Notes: a model not told the origin generated them from the sequence alone. Shown: positions 46,024-55,249, numbered from the stretch's first letter. The stretch: DNA of 64,000 bases from Verrucomicrobiia bacterium (GCA_028687435.1 JAQUAF010000019.1:1-64000); one strand, 5' to 3'. Translations and numbers: made by a program.

Positions 46024-46095
46024 TCAAACAGGTTGTGCGGGAGCCCAACCCTCCATTCATTTCGCGACAAATGGAGGGCGGGGCGCCGCATTAGC
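46024..46095. repeat. GGAGGGCGGGG palindrome overlapping the rlmN 3' end
   Basis: CCCTCCATT...AAATGGAGGG with a TCATTTCGCGAC loop lies at 46049-46078, the same module as at 6030-6052 and, degenerate, at 48995-49025. It covers the last codons and stop of rlmN (46057). Confidence 0.75.
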
Positions 46096-47208
46096 CCTTG
46101 TCCCTTGGTTTGGGAAGGTCATTCGTTGAAGGCGGAGCTGGCCGCAGGCGGCATCGATATCGCCCCCCTTTTCCAGGCGAAGGGTCGCGCCGACCCCGGC
46201 GGCGGCCAGATCATCACAAAACTTCTGGCATGCCTCGTCGGAGGGACGGTCAAATCCGGCGCCCCGGACCTTGTTGAAGGGGATCAGATTGATCTTCGCC
46301 CTCAGGCACCTGGCCAATGCCGACAATTTCACGGCATCCTGCCGGCTGTCGTTGATGCCAGCCACCAAAACGTATTCAAATGTAATGAGCCGCTTGCGCA
46401 CTTGCAAATACTCCTCGCAGGCGGGAATCAGGGCGGAAAGGGGATACCGGCGGTTGACAGGCATCAGGCGGTTGCGAATCTCATCGGTGGCGCCGTGCAA
46501 TGAAATGGCCAGCCGCACCTGCAGGGGTTCCCTCGCCATGCGTTTGATCTCCGGCGCCAGGCCGCAGGTGGAAAGGGTCATCCGCCGGGCGCCGATGGTC
46601 AATCCCCATTCGCCATTAAAAATGCGGATGGCGCGCCAGACCTCGTCATAGTTGGCCAGCGGCTCGCCCATTCCCATGAAAACGATGTTGTTGACCTTGT
46701 CGCCGGTTTCCTTTTCCACGGTCAGAAGCTGCCCCACGATTTCGCCGGCGCTGAGATTGCGGCGGAAACCGTTGCGGCAACTGGCGCAGAAGGCGCATCC
46801 ATAGGCGCACCCCACCTGGGTCGAAACGCAAAGCGTATGCCGGTCGGAAAGATCCCCGTACAACCCCAGCGACGCCGGCACCAGCACGGTTTCGATGAAC
46901 TCGCCGTCGCGCAACCGCAGCAGAAATTTCCGGGTGGTGTCGGCGGCTCCCTGGATTTTATCCACCTTCAGATCCCCCAACTCGAATTCGCCCGCCAGCT
47001 GTTCGCGCATGGACTTGGAAAGATTGGTCATCTGTTCCCAGGAGGAAACGCGTTTTTTATAAAGCCAGTCCAAAAGCTGCGTTGCCCGGAATTTTGGCTC
47101 TCCATAACGGAGGCACACCTCCTGCGCCTCCGTGTCCAAAAGACCGCGGATATCGCGACGTTTGTCCTTTTCGGCAGGATGAACAGAGTTTTCAGGATGA
47201 TTAACCAT
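46057..47208 (-). CDS. rlmN: 23S rRNA (adenine2503-C2)-methyltransferase
   Basis: 383 residues. The radical SAM cluster motif is CAYGCAFCAS (C-x3-C-x2-C). Further landmarks are FRATQLLDWLYKKRV near the N-terminus, NIVFMGMGEPLANYDEV, LSTCGLAPEIKRMA, LAISLHGATDEIRNRLMPVN and FEYVLVAGINDS, all typical of RlmN. It methylates A2503 in 23S rRNA and possibly A37 in some tRNAs. The family normally ends soon after the GGDIDAACGQLR segment; here about 19 more residues (with NAAPRPPFVAK) are added, most of them encoded by a palindromic repeat, so the native stop was lost or displaced. This should be harmless at the C-terminus. Confidence 0.95.
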   Translation of the reverse strand: MVNHPENSVHPAEKDKRRDIRGLLDTEAQEVCLRYGEPKFRATQLLDWLYKKRVSSWEQMTNLSKSMREQLAGEFELGDLKVDKIQGAADTTRKFLLRLRDGEFIETVLVPASLGLYGDLSDRHTLCVSTQVGCAYGCAFCASCRNGFRRNLSAGEIVGQLLTVEKETGDKVNNIVFMGMGEPLANYDEVWRAIRIFNGEWGLTIGARRMTLSTCGLAPEIKRMAREPLQVRLAISLHGATDEIRNRLMPVNRRYPLSALIPACEEYLQVRKRLITFEYVLVAGINDSRQDAVKLSALARCLRAKINLIPFNKVRGAGFDRPSDEACQKFCDDLAAAGVGATLRLEKGGDIDAACGQLRLQRMTFPNQGTRANAAPRPPFVAK

Positions 47209-47265
47209 GCGGACAATCCTTTGTCTTGCGCCTTATATCTTGCACCTTAAACCTTCCCCTTCCTC

Positions 47266-47904
47266 TCATTCCCTGAAAAATCCGGCCTCCACCAGATAGC
47301 AGAGCGCATGATAGATCGGCAGATGGTATTCCTGGATGACAAAGGTTTCCGACGATGGCGCGCACAGGGTGACATCGCACATCCGTTTGAGCGCACCCCC
47401 TGAAGCGCCCGTCATGGCAATGGTTTCGATTCCCATGACTTTGGCGATTTTGCAGGCATTGACCACATTCCGGGAGTTGCCCGAGGTGGAGAGGGCAATC
47501 AGCACATCCCCCTGCCGCCCCAACCCGAGCAATTGCTGGGCAAAGGTGAATTCCGGATTGACGTCGTTGTTGAAAGCGGTGGAGAGCGCCACATGGGAAG
47601 TCAGGGCAATGGCCGTCAAGGGAGTCTGCAGACTGGCGCAGATTCCCGCGCCTTCGCCCGGGAAACACGCCTCGATCTTTTCCCGAAAAGCAGCCGATAT
47701 GGGACGTTTGCGCAGGAATCCCTTCATCAGTTCTCCCACGATATGCTCCGCATCGGCCGCACTCCCCCCGTTGCCGCAGGCCAGCGCCTTGCCGCCGCGC
47801 CGGTAACACTGAATCATCATTTCAACCGCCCGCTCAATATCCCCGCGCAAGGGCAAAAGAGCCGGATACCGTTCGAAAAGAGAGGCCAAAGTGCAATCAG
47901 TCAT
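47266..47904 (-). CDS. gmhA: Phosphoheptose isomerase
   Basis: 212 residues with the SIS fold. Motifs GKALACGNGGSAADAEHIVGE (sugar-phosphate loop), DVLIALSTSGNSRNVV and MTGASGGAL match GmhA. It converts sedoheptulose 7-phosphate to D-glycero-D-manno-heptose 7-phosphate, the first step of ADP-heptose synthesis for the LPS inner core. The gene lies next to rlmN, in the same direction, 57 bases upstream. With WaaA it supports a heptose-containing LPS. No other heptose gene lies in the window. Confidence 0.9.
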   Translation of the reverse strand: MTDCTLASLFERYPALLPLRGDIERAVEMMIQCYRRGGKALACGNGGSAADAEHIVGELMKGFLRKRPISAAFREKIEACFPGEGAGICASLQTPLTAIALTSHVALSTAFNNDVNPEFTFAQQLLGLGRQGDVLIALSTSGNSRNVVNACKIAKVMGIETIAMTGASGGALKRMCDVTLCAPSSETFVIQEYHLPIYHALCYLVEAGFFRE

Positions 47905-48063
47905 GGCGCCACTTTATCGCGCGGACAGGAGGGTGGCAATCTTCATTAGGTGTTGGCTGAAGCTGAAGACCGAAGACCAGGGGGGCGCTTGACAATTTTC
48001 GTTTTCATCCCATTTGGAACACAACAAGCTTTTATCGACCGACCCAATCCCCCTCCCAAAACC

Positions 48064-48870
48064 ATGAAACAAAAGTCCATCCCACGGCGCATTGGTTGTA
48101 TTGGCGGTTTTTTGCTCATGATCCTTTCCTGTGCCGCCCATGGCGCCTACCCGGCGACCCCGCCGGATTCATGGCTGACCCCTTCCGGAACCAAAACGTC
48201 ACTTGTCCCGCCCTTTCCTTCGGTTGGTGTGGCAAATTACGGGTCATGGTCAATCGTCAATTATCGATGGTATTGGAGTTCAACCTGCTCGCTCAACTGG
48301 CCATCGACATACCCCAGCCCACCCTACGTCATTGAACAGGCCACCATCGAAAATCTTTTCAATTCCTACGACCTGATCACCATCGTCAACTACGCCTACA
48401 ACCGTTCCCCGGCCTCAAGCAATCCGTTTTCAATGTCCTACCGGGTGCAGATTCCCAATTGGGGCCTCGACATGAATGAAACATGGAGCGCAGTCGGAAC
48501 CGCCGGCGACCCCAGAGCCTATGAATACGATGTCTTTCGAATCTATAAAGACCCTTACAATTCAAAAAACATGTGGGTCTCGACCTATAAGCACGGAATC
48601 GGCTATGTCTATGAATACGGTCCCATTTCAAATGTTCAGTTTTGGAGCGGCGTGACTATATCTGGAACGTATCATGTGCTGAGTGGTGGTGGTGGTATTG
48701 GTGGCTCTCCCATTCCAAGTATTTATGTGGCAATCTATATTTTTTTCTATGGCCACAAGTTGTCCGCACCCCCCGCCATTGAAACCCCTGTTCCAAGCGG
48801 AACGCTGACTGTCAATAAAACGACCCAACGGAAAGGCGCCCGGGTGCTCTTGAAGTGGAACATGGAATAA
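48064..48870 (+). CDS. Secreted hypothetical protein
   Basis: 268 residues from ATG 48064. RIGCIGGFLLMILSCAAHGA is a signal peptide, perhaps a lipoprotein-like one (Cys in LMILSCAAHG). The mature part is rich in Tyr, Trp, Ser and Pro (NYRWYWSSTCSLNWPSTYPS) and beta-strand forming, with a Gly-rich stretch (LSGGGGIGGSPIPS). No family was recognised. It stands alone between the gmhA gene and repeats, and is probably an exported or surface protein. Confidence 0.6.
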   Translation: MKQKSIPRRIGCIGGFLLMILSCAAHGAYPATPPDSWLTPSGTKTSLVPPFPSVGVANYGSWSIVNYRWYWSSTCSLNWPSTYPSPPYVIEQATIENLFNSYDLITIVNYAYNRSPASSNPFSMSYRVQIPNWGLDMNETWSAVGTAGDPRAYEYDVFRIYKDPYNSKNMWVSTYKHGIGYVYEYGPISNVQFWSGVTISGTYHVLSGGGGIGGSPIPSIYVAIYIFFYGHKLSAPPAIETPVPSGTLTVNKTTQRKGARVLLKWNME

Positions 48871-48880
48871 ACAGACCAGC

Positions 48881-49040
48881 GGCTTGATGCTCGATGCCAG
48901 ACGCTCGACGACCCAAAGGCGGGATATGACCGTCCGGAGCCGTTCCGTCTTCGTCTCTCATCGGACTACGGCGGGACAAGCCGGGAGGGCCCGGCCCTCC
49001 GTCATTTTTCGACAAAGGAAGGGCGGGCTCCCTCGCCGCC
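48881..49040. repeat. Repeat mosaic between the secreted protein and the porin
   Basis: A GCTTGATGCTCGATGC / ACGCTCGACG stretch at 48882-48912 is followed by TTCCGTCTTCGTCTCTCATC...GGCGGGACAAG near 48942-48982 and GGCCCTCCGTCATTTTTCG...GGAAGGGCGGG near 48991-49027. The order of modules matches the 25.6-25.9 kb mosaic in part. Confidence 0.65.
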
Positions 49041-49077
49041 TCTTCCAGAAAACTTGAATCTCTTGAACAAAAACAGA

Positions 49078-49116
49078 AAACCCCGGTCTGATTGCTCAGA
49101 CCGGGGTTTCTTTAAC
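49078..49116 (-). terminator. Rho-independent terminator of the porin gene
   Basis: AAACCCCGGTCTG (49078-49090) and CAGACCGGGGTTT (49097-49109) form a perfect 13-pair stem with a six-base loop. On the minus strand the stem is followed by T-rich sequence. It lies 21 bases beyond the porin stop, and it could act in both directions. Confidence 0.9.
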
Positions 49117-49136
49117 TTTGCGTTAACTCGCTTTGA

Positions 49137-50483
49137 TTAGAAGGAGTACACAACGTTGACGGCAATGGTATCCTGCGAATTGCGGATATCGTTGCTGTTG
49201 CCGGTCGCAGCTCGGCCGAAACCAACACTATCACAGGATGTCCAGTCATGCCGCCACTCCAAGCGAACCAACGTGTCTTTCCACACATTGAAGCCCTGGG
49301 TGAGGGTGAAGCTGTAAATATCCTGAGGCGACTGCAGAGGCGAATTGTTCCTAGCCGTCAGCGGACACAGATAACCCATATAATTGTTGGCTTGGCCATT
49401 AGGATAGCAATCGTAGATGGTATAGCTCATACGATAGCTGGTGCTGAGCCATTTATTCCAGTCCCACTTGCCATATTGGCTGAACGCATTTGCCTCAACG
49501 GTGGCAGTCTGAGTTCCAGCCGCAGCCAGATCATTCGCACGGCGCAGATAATCCAAGCCCAACGCGAGTTCCTTGACCTCGAACGGCTTGGTCCAAGTCA
49601 AACCGGCGTTGATGATGTTCATGTTCTCGGAGGAGCTCACAACGTTCGCGTCGTTATAAACGCAGTTGTCGTTGCCAACCAAACCAGCGGCGAACAGATT
49701 GAAGTCGCCAGCGCCGGTCTTGGGGAAGGACAGATCCATGCGGGCCACGCCGGACAGATCGCGGTTGAAGTTGATCGAACCCTGGTTGCCATTCAAGCCG
49801 TCCATGCCATTGACCACGCCCGCGGTGGTGGTGATGGTGTCATTCCACTGATAGGCGAAGGTCACACCCGTCTGGGTGAAGGGCGACAGGCGGAAGGCAT
49901 CCGAGCGGCTGAACTGCCAGTTGGCAGGGCTCTCGATGACTTCGTAGCCGATGAGGCTGACCATTTTGCCCATTTTGACATCAATGCCGTTGCCAATGGG
50001 AACGCCGAGGTTCACATAAGCCTGCTCCAGAACGATATCGCTATCGTTGCCGTTAGCATTGGCGAGTTTGTTGTTCTTGATCACAGCGGCATCCTCGCCC
50101 ATGATGGTGTCCACGCGGAAACCAGCGGGGAATTTGCTGCTGTCCTTGTCCTTTTGGATGGTCAATTTGAAAGCGTTCAGGTTGAACGAATCAAACTGAT
50201 TGTCGAACACGCGGCCATTGTTTTGGTTGCTGGAACCAGCGATGGGACCGCTGTTGGCGCGATCGGCGAGATTCACGAGATAGCTGGTATCGACATAGCC
50301 GCTGATCTTGATGCCGGAGCCCTTGACACCGCCACCAACGCCAGCATCTTTCAATTTCTCTTCGAGTTCCTTGATGCGTTGCTCAAGGGACTTCTTGCTC
50401 GAACCGACCCTGGCATCATCCGCGAAGGAGGTGAACGCCAGACCCAGCACGAACACAACAAACAAGCTGAGGAGTTTCTTCAT
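49137..50483 (-). CDS. BBP2-type (OmpL-like) outer membrane porin
   Basis: 448 residues. A signal peptide (KKLLSLFVVFVLGLAFTSFA) is followed by a short coiled coil (SLEQRIKELEEKLKDAG), then a beta-barrel starting ISGYVDTSYLVNLADRA. The protein ends in Phe (VVYSF), the usual recognition signal for outer membrane insertion. The EVIESPANWQFSRSDAF and GLDYLRRAND segments fit the putative beta-barrel porin 2 family seen in Verrucomicrobia and relatives. It would form a general or sugar-specific channel. It has its own promoter with a leader of about 100 bases and a strong terminator, and probably is abundantly expressed. Confidence 0.85.
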   Translation of the reverse strand: MKKLLSLFVVFVLGLAFTSFADDARVGSSKKSLEQRIKELEEKLKDAGVGGGVKGSGIKISGYVDTSYLVNLADRANSGPIAGSSNQNNGRVFDNQFDSFNLNAFKLTIQKDKDSSKFPAGFRVDTIMGEDAAVIKNNKLANANGNDSDIVLEQAYVNLGVPIGNGIDVKMGKMVSLIGYEVIESPANWQFSRSDAFRLSPFTQTGVTFAYQWNDTITTTAGVVNGMDGLNGNQGSINFNRDLSGVARMDLSFPKTGAGDFNLFAAGLVGNDNCVYNDANVVSSSENMNIINAGLTWTKPFEVKELALGLDYLRRANDLAAAGTQTATVEANAFSQYGKWDWNKWLSTSYRMSYTIYDCYPNGQANNYMGYLCPLTARNNSPLQSPQDIYSFTLTQGFNVWKDTLVRLEWRHDWTSCDSVGFGRAATGNSNDIRNSQDTIAVNVVYSF

Positions 50484-50587
50484 TTTGATTTTTTGTTTTC
50501 CTACTCAGGGCCAGCCCATCCTTGGTTTGGTCTGGCAGGCACGCCCCACGTCGAGGCACACCCGGTCCTTTTTGGAATGTTTCGGTA

Positions 50588-50615
50588 AAAATATCAGAAA
50601 TCTGAAGTTGGTCAA
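50588..50615 (-). promoter_or_regulatory. Promoter of the porin gene
   Basis: On the minus strand TTGACC (50615-50610) and TATTTT (50593-50588) are separated by 16 bases. Long A/T tracts lie just upstream (50616-50660), like an UP element. The remaining part of the 299-base gap up to the HtrA gene holds a degenerate repeat near 50700-50765 and no gene. Confidence 0.6.
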
Positions 50616-50782
50616 CAAAAAAGTTAATTTTTTTTGAACGAAATGCTTTTTTTGTTGTCCAAGGGGGGGGTAAAACCCCATTTTTGACCCTGGCAGGCAC
50701 TGCGATCCTTGTTAAAATGAAGCTCCAAGGCCCCTCCCGTATCGCAGGAATGACAGCAGGGGAAGAAAAACCTTGAATCAAT

Positions 50783-52300
50783 TCAGGGACGCTGTCCGCC
50801 GCGCCCCTCGGACATCGGGCGGAAGAAAATGTAGGTGCGAAACCGGTCCCTGGAAACAATCATCAACGCGCCTTTTTTGGGGTCCGCCTGCCCAAGCGCC
50901 TCTTTCAACGCCTGTCCGCTGGTAACCTTCCTGCCGTCCACCTCGATAATAATCATTCCAGGCTGAACTCCACTTTGGGCGGCGGCAGCCCCTTCATCCA
51001 CATCTGTGACCAATACCCCCTGTTTTTCACCAAAACCCAATTGTTCGCTCAGTTCACGGGTCAGGGGCTGAACAGTCATCCCAAAAGAATTGCTTGACAA
51101 ATTTGGCTGCCTCATATGCGGCATTCCTGCCATTTGCTGCATGGAAGGCTGCAATCCTGTGGTCATGGCAACAACCATGGAACGCCCCCGCCGAATAATC
51201 GTAAGATTCACCTGTTGCCCGATTTTTTTCTTCAGCACCTGTTTTTGCAATTCACGGGGGGCGCCAACCGCCACTCCATCGATGGCGGTAATGACATCCG
51301 CCGGTTTCAAGCCTGAATCGTAGGCGGGGGTATCGGGACGGATTCCCCTCACCACCACCCCTTTTTCCACTCCCACAGCTCCAATCTGGCTGCGGTCGCG
51401 GCATTCAGCCAGATCCTCGATGTCAATGCCCAGCCATGGACGTTCGATTTTGCCCTTGGTCATGAGCAATTGACCTATTTTCTGGGCCAGATTGATGGGA
51501 ATGGCAAACCCCACGTTGGCATTGTAAAAATTAAATCCCTGGCGGGTCCGGATCAGGGTGTTGACGCCGATGACCCTGCCGTCGATATCCAGCAACGGGC
51601 CGCCGCTGTTTCCGGGGTTGATGGTGGCCTGGGTTTGCAAATATTCCTCATAAATCGTGGCGCCCAGCCGGTCGCGAACCTTGCCGCTGAGAACTCCGAC
51701 CGTCACGCTATAGTCCAGATTGAACGGGGCGCCAATGGCGATGGTCCATTCCCCCGGACGAATGGTTTCGGAATTTCCCATCTCCACCACAGGCAGGTTT
51801 TGAGCCTTGATCCTGATGACCGCCACATCGGTTTTGTCGTCGGGCGTTCCCACGACCTGGGCGTCGAAAATGCGGCCGTCCTTCAAGCGAACCTTCAAAC
51901 TTTCGGCGCCTTGGATGACATGGTTGTTGGTGAAAATGTATCCATCGGACCGCACGATAAAGCCGGAACCCTGTCCTTCTCCCGGATCGTAAGGCATGGG
52001 CCCCGGTTTGCGGGGATTGCGGCGATAGTATTCATTCGGATCGCCGCTTTCATCTCCCGGACCGGCGCCGCCTTCCACCCCGGAAGCGCTGCGGGTGACG
52101 GTGATGACCACCACGGCGGCGCTGACTTTTTCAACCACATCCGCAAAACGCCTGCCCAACGCCCTGGCCACATCCACCGAATCGGGCGTTCCCGCCGGCA
52201 ACGGGGGCGCCGCGGTTGCGGGAACGGCATGAACACGACCGCCGGGCACAGTCAAAAAAAACAATAAAATGCACAGGCAAAAGCCTGAATATCTTTTCAT
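50783..52300 (-). CDS. HtrA/DegP-family periplasmic serine protease
   Basis: 505 residues from ATG 52300, preceded by a GAGG six bases away; the frame is open further upstream to a TTG. A signal peptide (SGFCLCILLFFLTVPGGRVHA) leads to a trypsin-like domain with His in IFTNNHVIQGAE, Asp in DKTDVAVIRIK and Ser in NPGNSGGPLLDI. Two PDZ domains follow (about 300-385, starting ERPWLGIDIEDL, and about 415-490, with GVLVTDVDEGAAAAQSG). The domain order is that of DegP/DegQ, a protease and chaperone for misfolded envelope proteins. Next to the porin gene, it could handle its folding. Confidence 0.92.
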   Translation of the reverse strand: MKRYSGFCLCILLFFLTVPGGRVHAVPATAAPPLPAGTPDSVDVARALGRRFADVVEKVSAAVVVITVTRSASGVEGGAGPGDESGDPNEYYRRNPRKPGPMPYDPGEGQGSGFIVRSDGYIFTNNHVIQGAESLKVRLKDGRIFDAQVVGTPDDKTDVAVIRIKAQNLPVVEMGNSETIRPGEWTIAIGAPFNLDYSVTVGVLSGKVRDRLGATIYEEYLQTQATINPGNSGGPLLDIDGRVIGVNTLIRTRQGFNFYNANVGFAIPINLAQKIGQLLMTKGKIERPWLGIDIEDLAECRDRSQIGAVGVEKGVVVRGIRPDTPAYDSGLKPADVITAIDGVAVGAPRELQKQVLKKKIGQQVNLTIIRRGRSMVVAMTTGLQPSMQQMAGMPHMRQPNLSSNSFGMTVQPLTRELSEQLGFGEKQGVLVTDVDEGAAAAQSGVQPGMIIIEVDGRKVTSGQALKEALGQADPKKGALMIVSRDRFRTYIFFRPMSEGRGGQRP

Positions 52301-52332
52301 GAAAAACCTCGGAGTTTGAATTTCTGCCGGGA

Positions 52333-52866
52333 ATGTGGTTGTGTGTGTCCACTGTGAAGCCAATCATTCCAGAAATCAAGGCTCTATGGGACAAGCTGAT
52401 CCATGAAAAAGCCTCCCCCAACCATATTGCGACCGGTTTTGCCCTGGGATTTCTGGTCAGTTTTCTGCCTGTGCCGGGCCAGACCCTCCTGGCCGTCCTG
52501 CTTTCCATTGTCTGTCAAACCAACAAAGTGGCCTGTCTGGCGGGCGTCCATTTCCATCTCATGGTCTTTCCCCTCATTCCAATTGTTTTTTATCTTGAAC
52601 TGCGAACCGGCTTCGCCCTGCTGCATCCGAACAACACCCTGCCACTGGCATGGAACCATTTTACCATGCACAACATCCTTCATTACGGCCCCATCTATTA
52701 TCGCGCCATGCTTCTGGGATTTGTGATCATCGGCGTTCCCTCCGCCATCCTTTCCTTCTTCGTCATCCGCCAGGCCGCCGCCCGCTGGCAACGGGCAAGG
52801 CGCGCGTCCTTTCCGACCCGGATGCCGGATTCCCACTGCCAACCCGCACCGCCGGAAACGCAATGA
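52333..52866 (+). CDS. DUF2062 family membrane protein
   Basis: 177 residues. The sequence KASPNHIATGFALGFLVSFL, then PVPGQTLLAVLLS, is the DUF2062 signature (xxPxxIAxGFAxGxFxxxxP). Three to four membrane segments are visible, the last in LLGFVIIGVPSAILSFFVI. Function is not established. The start is uncertain among ATG 52333 and nearby GTG codons. The gene is divergent from HtrA and overlaps the amidase start by four bases (ATGA), so the two are likely co-translated. Confidence 0.8.
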   Translation: MWLCVSTVKPIIPEIKALWDKLIHEKASPNHIATGFALGFLVSFLPVPGQTLLAVLLSIVCQTNKVACLAGVHFHLMVFPLIPIVFYLELRTGFALLHPNNTLPLAWNHFTMHNILHYGPIYYRAMLLGFVIIGVPSAILSFFVIRQAAARWQRARRASFPTRMPDSHCQPAPPETQ

Positions 52867-53885
52867 TCCGCCTCCCGCCGCGCGTCATCTGGTTTTTGCT
52901 GATTCCCCTTTCGAGGCTGGCTTCCGCCGAGCCGGTTTTCAACACCGTGACGGTCAACGGACGCAACTACGTGAACCTGGCCGACTTTGTCCGTTTCTAT
53001 CAATTCGACCGCAAATGGCGCCAAAACGGCCCAAATCTGAACCTGGTTTCAAAATACCGCCATTTGCAACTGCGCCTGAACAGCCGGGAATGCTTTTGCA
53101 ACGGCATCAAGCTCTGGCTCAACGATCCCCCGCTCGAAAGCCGTTCCAGCATCCTGATGCCGGAGGTGGACATCCGCCGGACACTCGATCCCATTTTGCG
53201 GGCATGGGCGGTGCCCCGGCGGCCTGTCCGCACCATCATGATCGATCCCGGACACGGGGGGGAAGACCGCGGCGCCAGCAGCCGGAACGGCACCCATGAA
53301 AAAAACCTCACGCTCGATCTGGCCAATCGCGTCAAGCGGCTCCTCAAGGAAGCTCATTTCCGCATTCTCATGACGAGGCGTTCCGACGATTATGTCTCGC
53401 TCGAAGACCGGGCTGAAATGTTCAACTCCAGCAAAGCCGATCTGTTCGTGAGCCTGCACATGAATTCGGCAAAGCCCAACCCAACCCCCCGCGGAATCGA
53501 AACCTATTGCCTCACCCCGGCGGGGCTCAGTTCCACCGGCGCCATCCGCCGGCGCTGGGGCATCGGGCGGTTCGATGAGGAGAAAGGAAACCGTTTTGAC
53601 ACGCAAAACATGCTTCTCGCCTACCTGGTGCAACAAAAGGCTGTCTCCGGCATCAGCGAGGCGGAGGATCGCGGCATCAAACGCGCGCGTTATCTGGTGC
53701 TGAAAAACGCCGGCAAACCTGCGGTGCTGATCGAGGCCGGGTTTTTATCCAATTCCACCGAGGAAAAACGCCTTCTTGACCCAAAATACCGTCAGAAGCT
53801 GGCCGCCTCCATTGTTGAAGGGTTGAAACTGTACGCAGCCATCATGAACCGGCAGGGATTCAAGCAGAAGGTGAAAAGGAAGTGA
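52863..53885 (+). CDS. N-acetylmuramoyl-L-alanine amidase (AmiC type)
   Basis: 340 residues. After a signal peptide (VIWFLLIPLSRLASA) comes a region resembling the copper-amine-oxidase-like N-terminal domain (FNTVTVNGRNYVNLADFVRF). The amidase_3 domain begins with MIDPGHGGEDRGASS (zinc His), THEKNLTLDLANRVKRLL (zinc Glu), LFVSLHMNSA (zinc His), and ends with VLIEAGFLSN, the catalytic Glu. It cleaves the amide bond between muramic acid and the peptide stem, usually in cell separation. It ends 33 bases before the convergent MBL gene. Confidence 0.92.
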   Translation: MIRLPPRVIWFLLIPLSRLASAEPVFNTVTVNGRNYVNLADFVRFYQFDRKWRQNGPNLNLVSKYRHLQLRLNSRECFCNGIKLWLNDPPLESRSSILMPEVDIRRTLDPILRAWAVPRRPVRTIMIDPGHGGEDRGASSRNGTHEKNLTLDLANRVKRLLKEAHFRILMTRRSDDYVSLEDRAEMFNSSKADLFVSLHMNSAKPNPTPRGIETYCLTPAGLSSTGAIRRRWGIGRFDEEKGNRFDTQNMLLAYLVQQKAVSGISEAEDRGIKRARYLVLKNAGKPAVLIEAGFLSNSTEEKRLLDPKYRQKLAASIVEGLKLYAAIMNRQGFKQKVKRK

Positions 53886-53918
53886 AGAAACCGGTTCAGG
53901 AGTTCACGGGTCAACCCC

Positions 53919-54809
53919 TCATCTCCGCCAAACCCTGTCCGCAACGAATTCCTCCCTGGGATCGGACTTGACTGTGGCGGCATAAAAATCGGGATCATGA
54001 TCAAACAACAACCAGCCCTTTTTTTCCGCCAGGCGCGGCAACCAAGCCAGTTTCCAAGCCCGCGTGTCGAGCGGATAAGTGTCATACGCGCATTGAAAGA
54101 CCAGACGCAGATGATGATGCGAAAAGCAAGTGTCCCCCGCATGAACCGCCAGTTCCAGGCGTTCCACCCGCTCATGATCGGGATGGCGCAACACCATCTC
54201 CCGCCCCTCGAGCAAAATCATCGCCTGACCCCGGGTATGCCCGCCAATCCGGACCAACCGGATCCCCGGCAGAATCTCCTCCTCATCCCGCTCCACCAGG
54301 CGAAAAGACGGTTTGGCCTGTTCAAGGATTCCCTTCACATTGGGAGGATAGGATTTGTAGAGCCGCGGATCGCCGGAGAAGGCATCCTCCCACTCCTGGG
54401 CCATCGCCCAGCAAGCCGCGCGGGGAAAGGAAGGTTTCCATTGTCCATCCACCGTCCGGGCCAGCCCGCCGGCATGATCCCAATGCAGGTGTGAGAAAAT
54501 CACAAACTCAATGGCCCCGGGCTCGATGCCGAGGCGGGCCAGATTTTCCATCAAAGGCCAGCCTTTTCCCATGCCATGAATGTTCCTTTCCTTTTCTGAA
54601 TAGGCGTCCGCAGGACCGCTGCCCGTCTCGATCAATCCACGCCGTCCGTCCTCCAATTCCACCAGAAACACATTGTCGGTCTGGCATATCAGATTACGTT
54701 CATCCGCAGGCATTCGCTTGTTCCAGATGGCCTTGGGGACCAGGCCAAACAATGTGCCACCGTCGGACAAACGCGTCGAGGCAACCAATGGCACGATTTG
54801 AATGGGCAT
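53919..54809 (-). CDS. Metallo-beta-lactamase fold hydrolase
   Basis: 296 residues. The motif HLHWDHAGG (H-x-H-x-D-H) is the MBL zinc site. Further ligands are in RIGGHTRGQA and LAVHAGDTCFSHHHLRL. The N-terminus (TDNVFLVELEDGRRGLIETG) matches the AttM/lactonase-like branch, whose members hydrolyse lactones or thioesters. The substrate is not known. It is transcribed towards the amidase gene, and its start is divergent from the cobalamin riboswitch. Confidence 0.85.
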   Translation of the reverse strand: MPIQIVPLVASTRLSDGGTLFGLVPKAIWNKRMPADERNLICQTDNVFLVELEDGRRGLIETGSGPADAYSEKERNIHGMGKGWPLMENLARLGIEPGAIEFVIFSHLHWDHAGGLARTVDGQWKPSFPRAACWAMAQEWEDAFSGDPRLYKSYPPNVKGILEQAKPSFRLVERDEEEILPGIRLVRIGGHTRGQAMILLEGREMVLRHPDHERVERLELAVHAGDTCFSHHHLRLVFQCAYDTYPLDTRAWKLAWLPRLAEKKGWLLFDHDPDFYAATVKSDPREEFVADRVWRR

Positions 54810-54910
54810 AGGATTGCGGCAACATGCCAGAAAGCCGCCACCGACTCAATCCCTCATCTTTTGACGAAACGATTCCCAAAAATCTTCGCTCCCAGAATTC
54901 ATCATTCCAC

Positions 54911-54938
54911 TTGACCAACGAAAAACCCGTTGTATGGT
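54911..54938 (+). promoter_or_regulatory. Promoter of the B12 uptake operon
   Basis: TTGACC (54911-54916), 16 bases, then TATGGT (54933-54938). The boxes lie at the right distance before the riboswitch core, giving a transcript start near 54945. Confidence 0.5.
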
Positions 54939-54944
54939 ACAGGC

Positions 54945-55160
54945 ATGTTGTTTTCCGGTCCTGCCGCAGAAGGCGGGCCGGATTTGTTCTTTGCCACGCA
55001 TCACGGCGCAGGGAATCCCGTGCAAATCGGGAACGGTAGCGCCACTGTAACGGGTTACGAATTTCCAAAAAGCCAATCCCTCCAAACAACCCGGGATGAA
55101 GGCGGAAATGAGGTTGTCGCGTTGTTCGCGGCAGAAAATCCGAAGTCAGGATAACGGCCG
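54945..55160 (+). ncRNA. Cobalamin riboswitch
   Basis: The leader contains the landmarks of the cobalamin class: CAGGGAATCCCGTGCAAATC at 55009-55028, GGGAACGGTAGCGCCACTGT at 55029-55048, and the late box ATCCGAAGTCAGGATAACGG at 55138-55157. The GAATCC..GTGCAAATC..GGAAC..GCCACTG and GAAGTCAGGA elements are those of Rfam-type AdoCbl/B12 elements. The downstream genes form a B12 uptake operon, which agrees with repression by intracellular cobalamin. The exact 5' and 3' limits are estimates. Confidence 0.9.
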
Positions 55161-55249
55161 GGATGCTCTCAATGCGGTCCGCCTCGGGGCGGATCGAAAA
55201 ACCTTGTTCGCACAAAACAAGATTGGGGGATTGGTTCGTTGTCCAGGTC

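Noticed and set aside
49248-50588. 446-codon open frame on the plus strand opposite the porin
   Set aside because: It mirrors the porin codons, has no signal, motif or initiation site of its own, and the porin has promoter, signal peptide and terminator.
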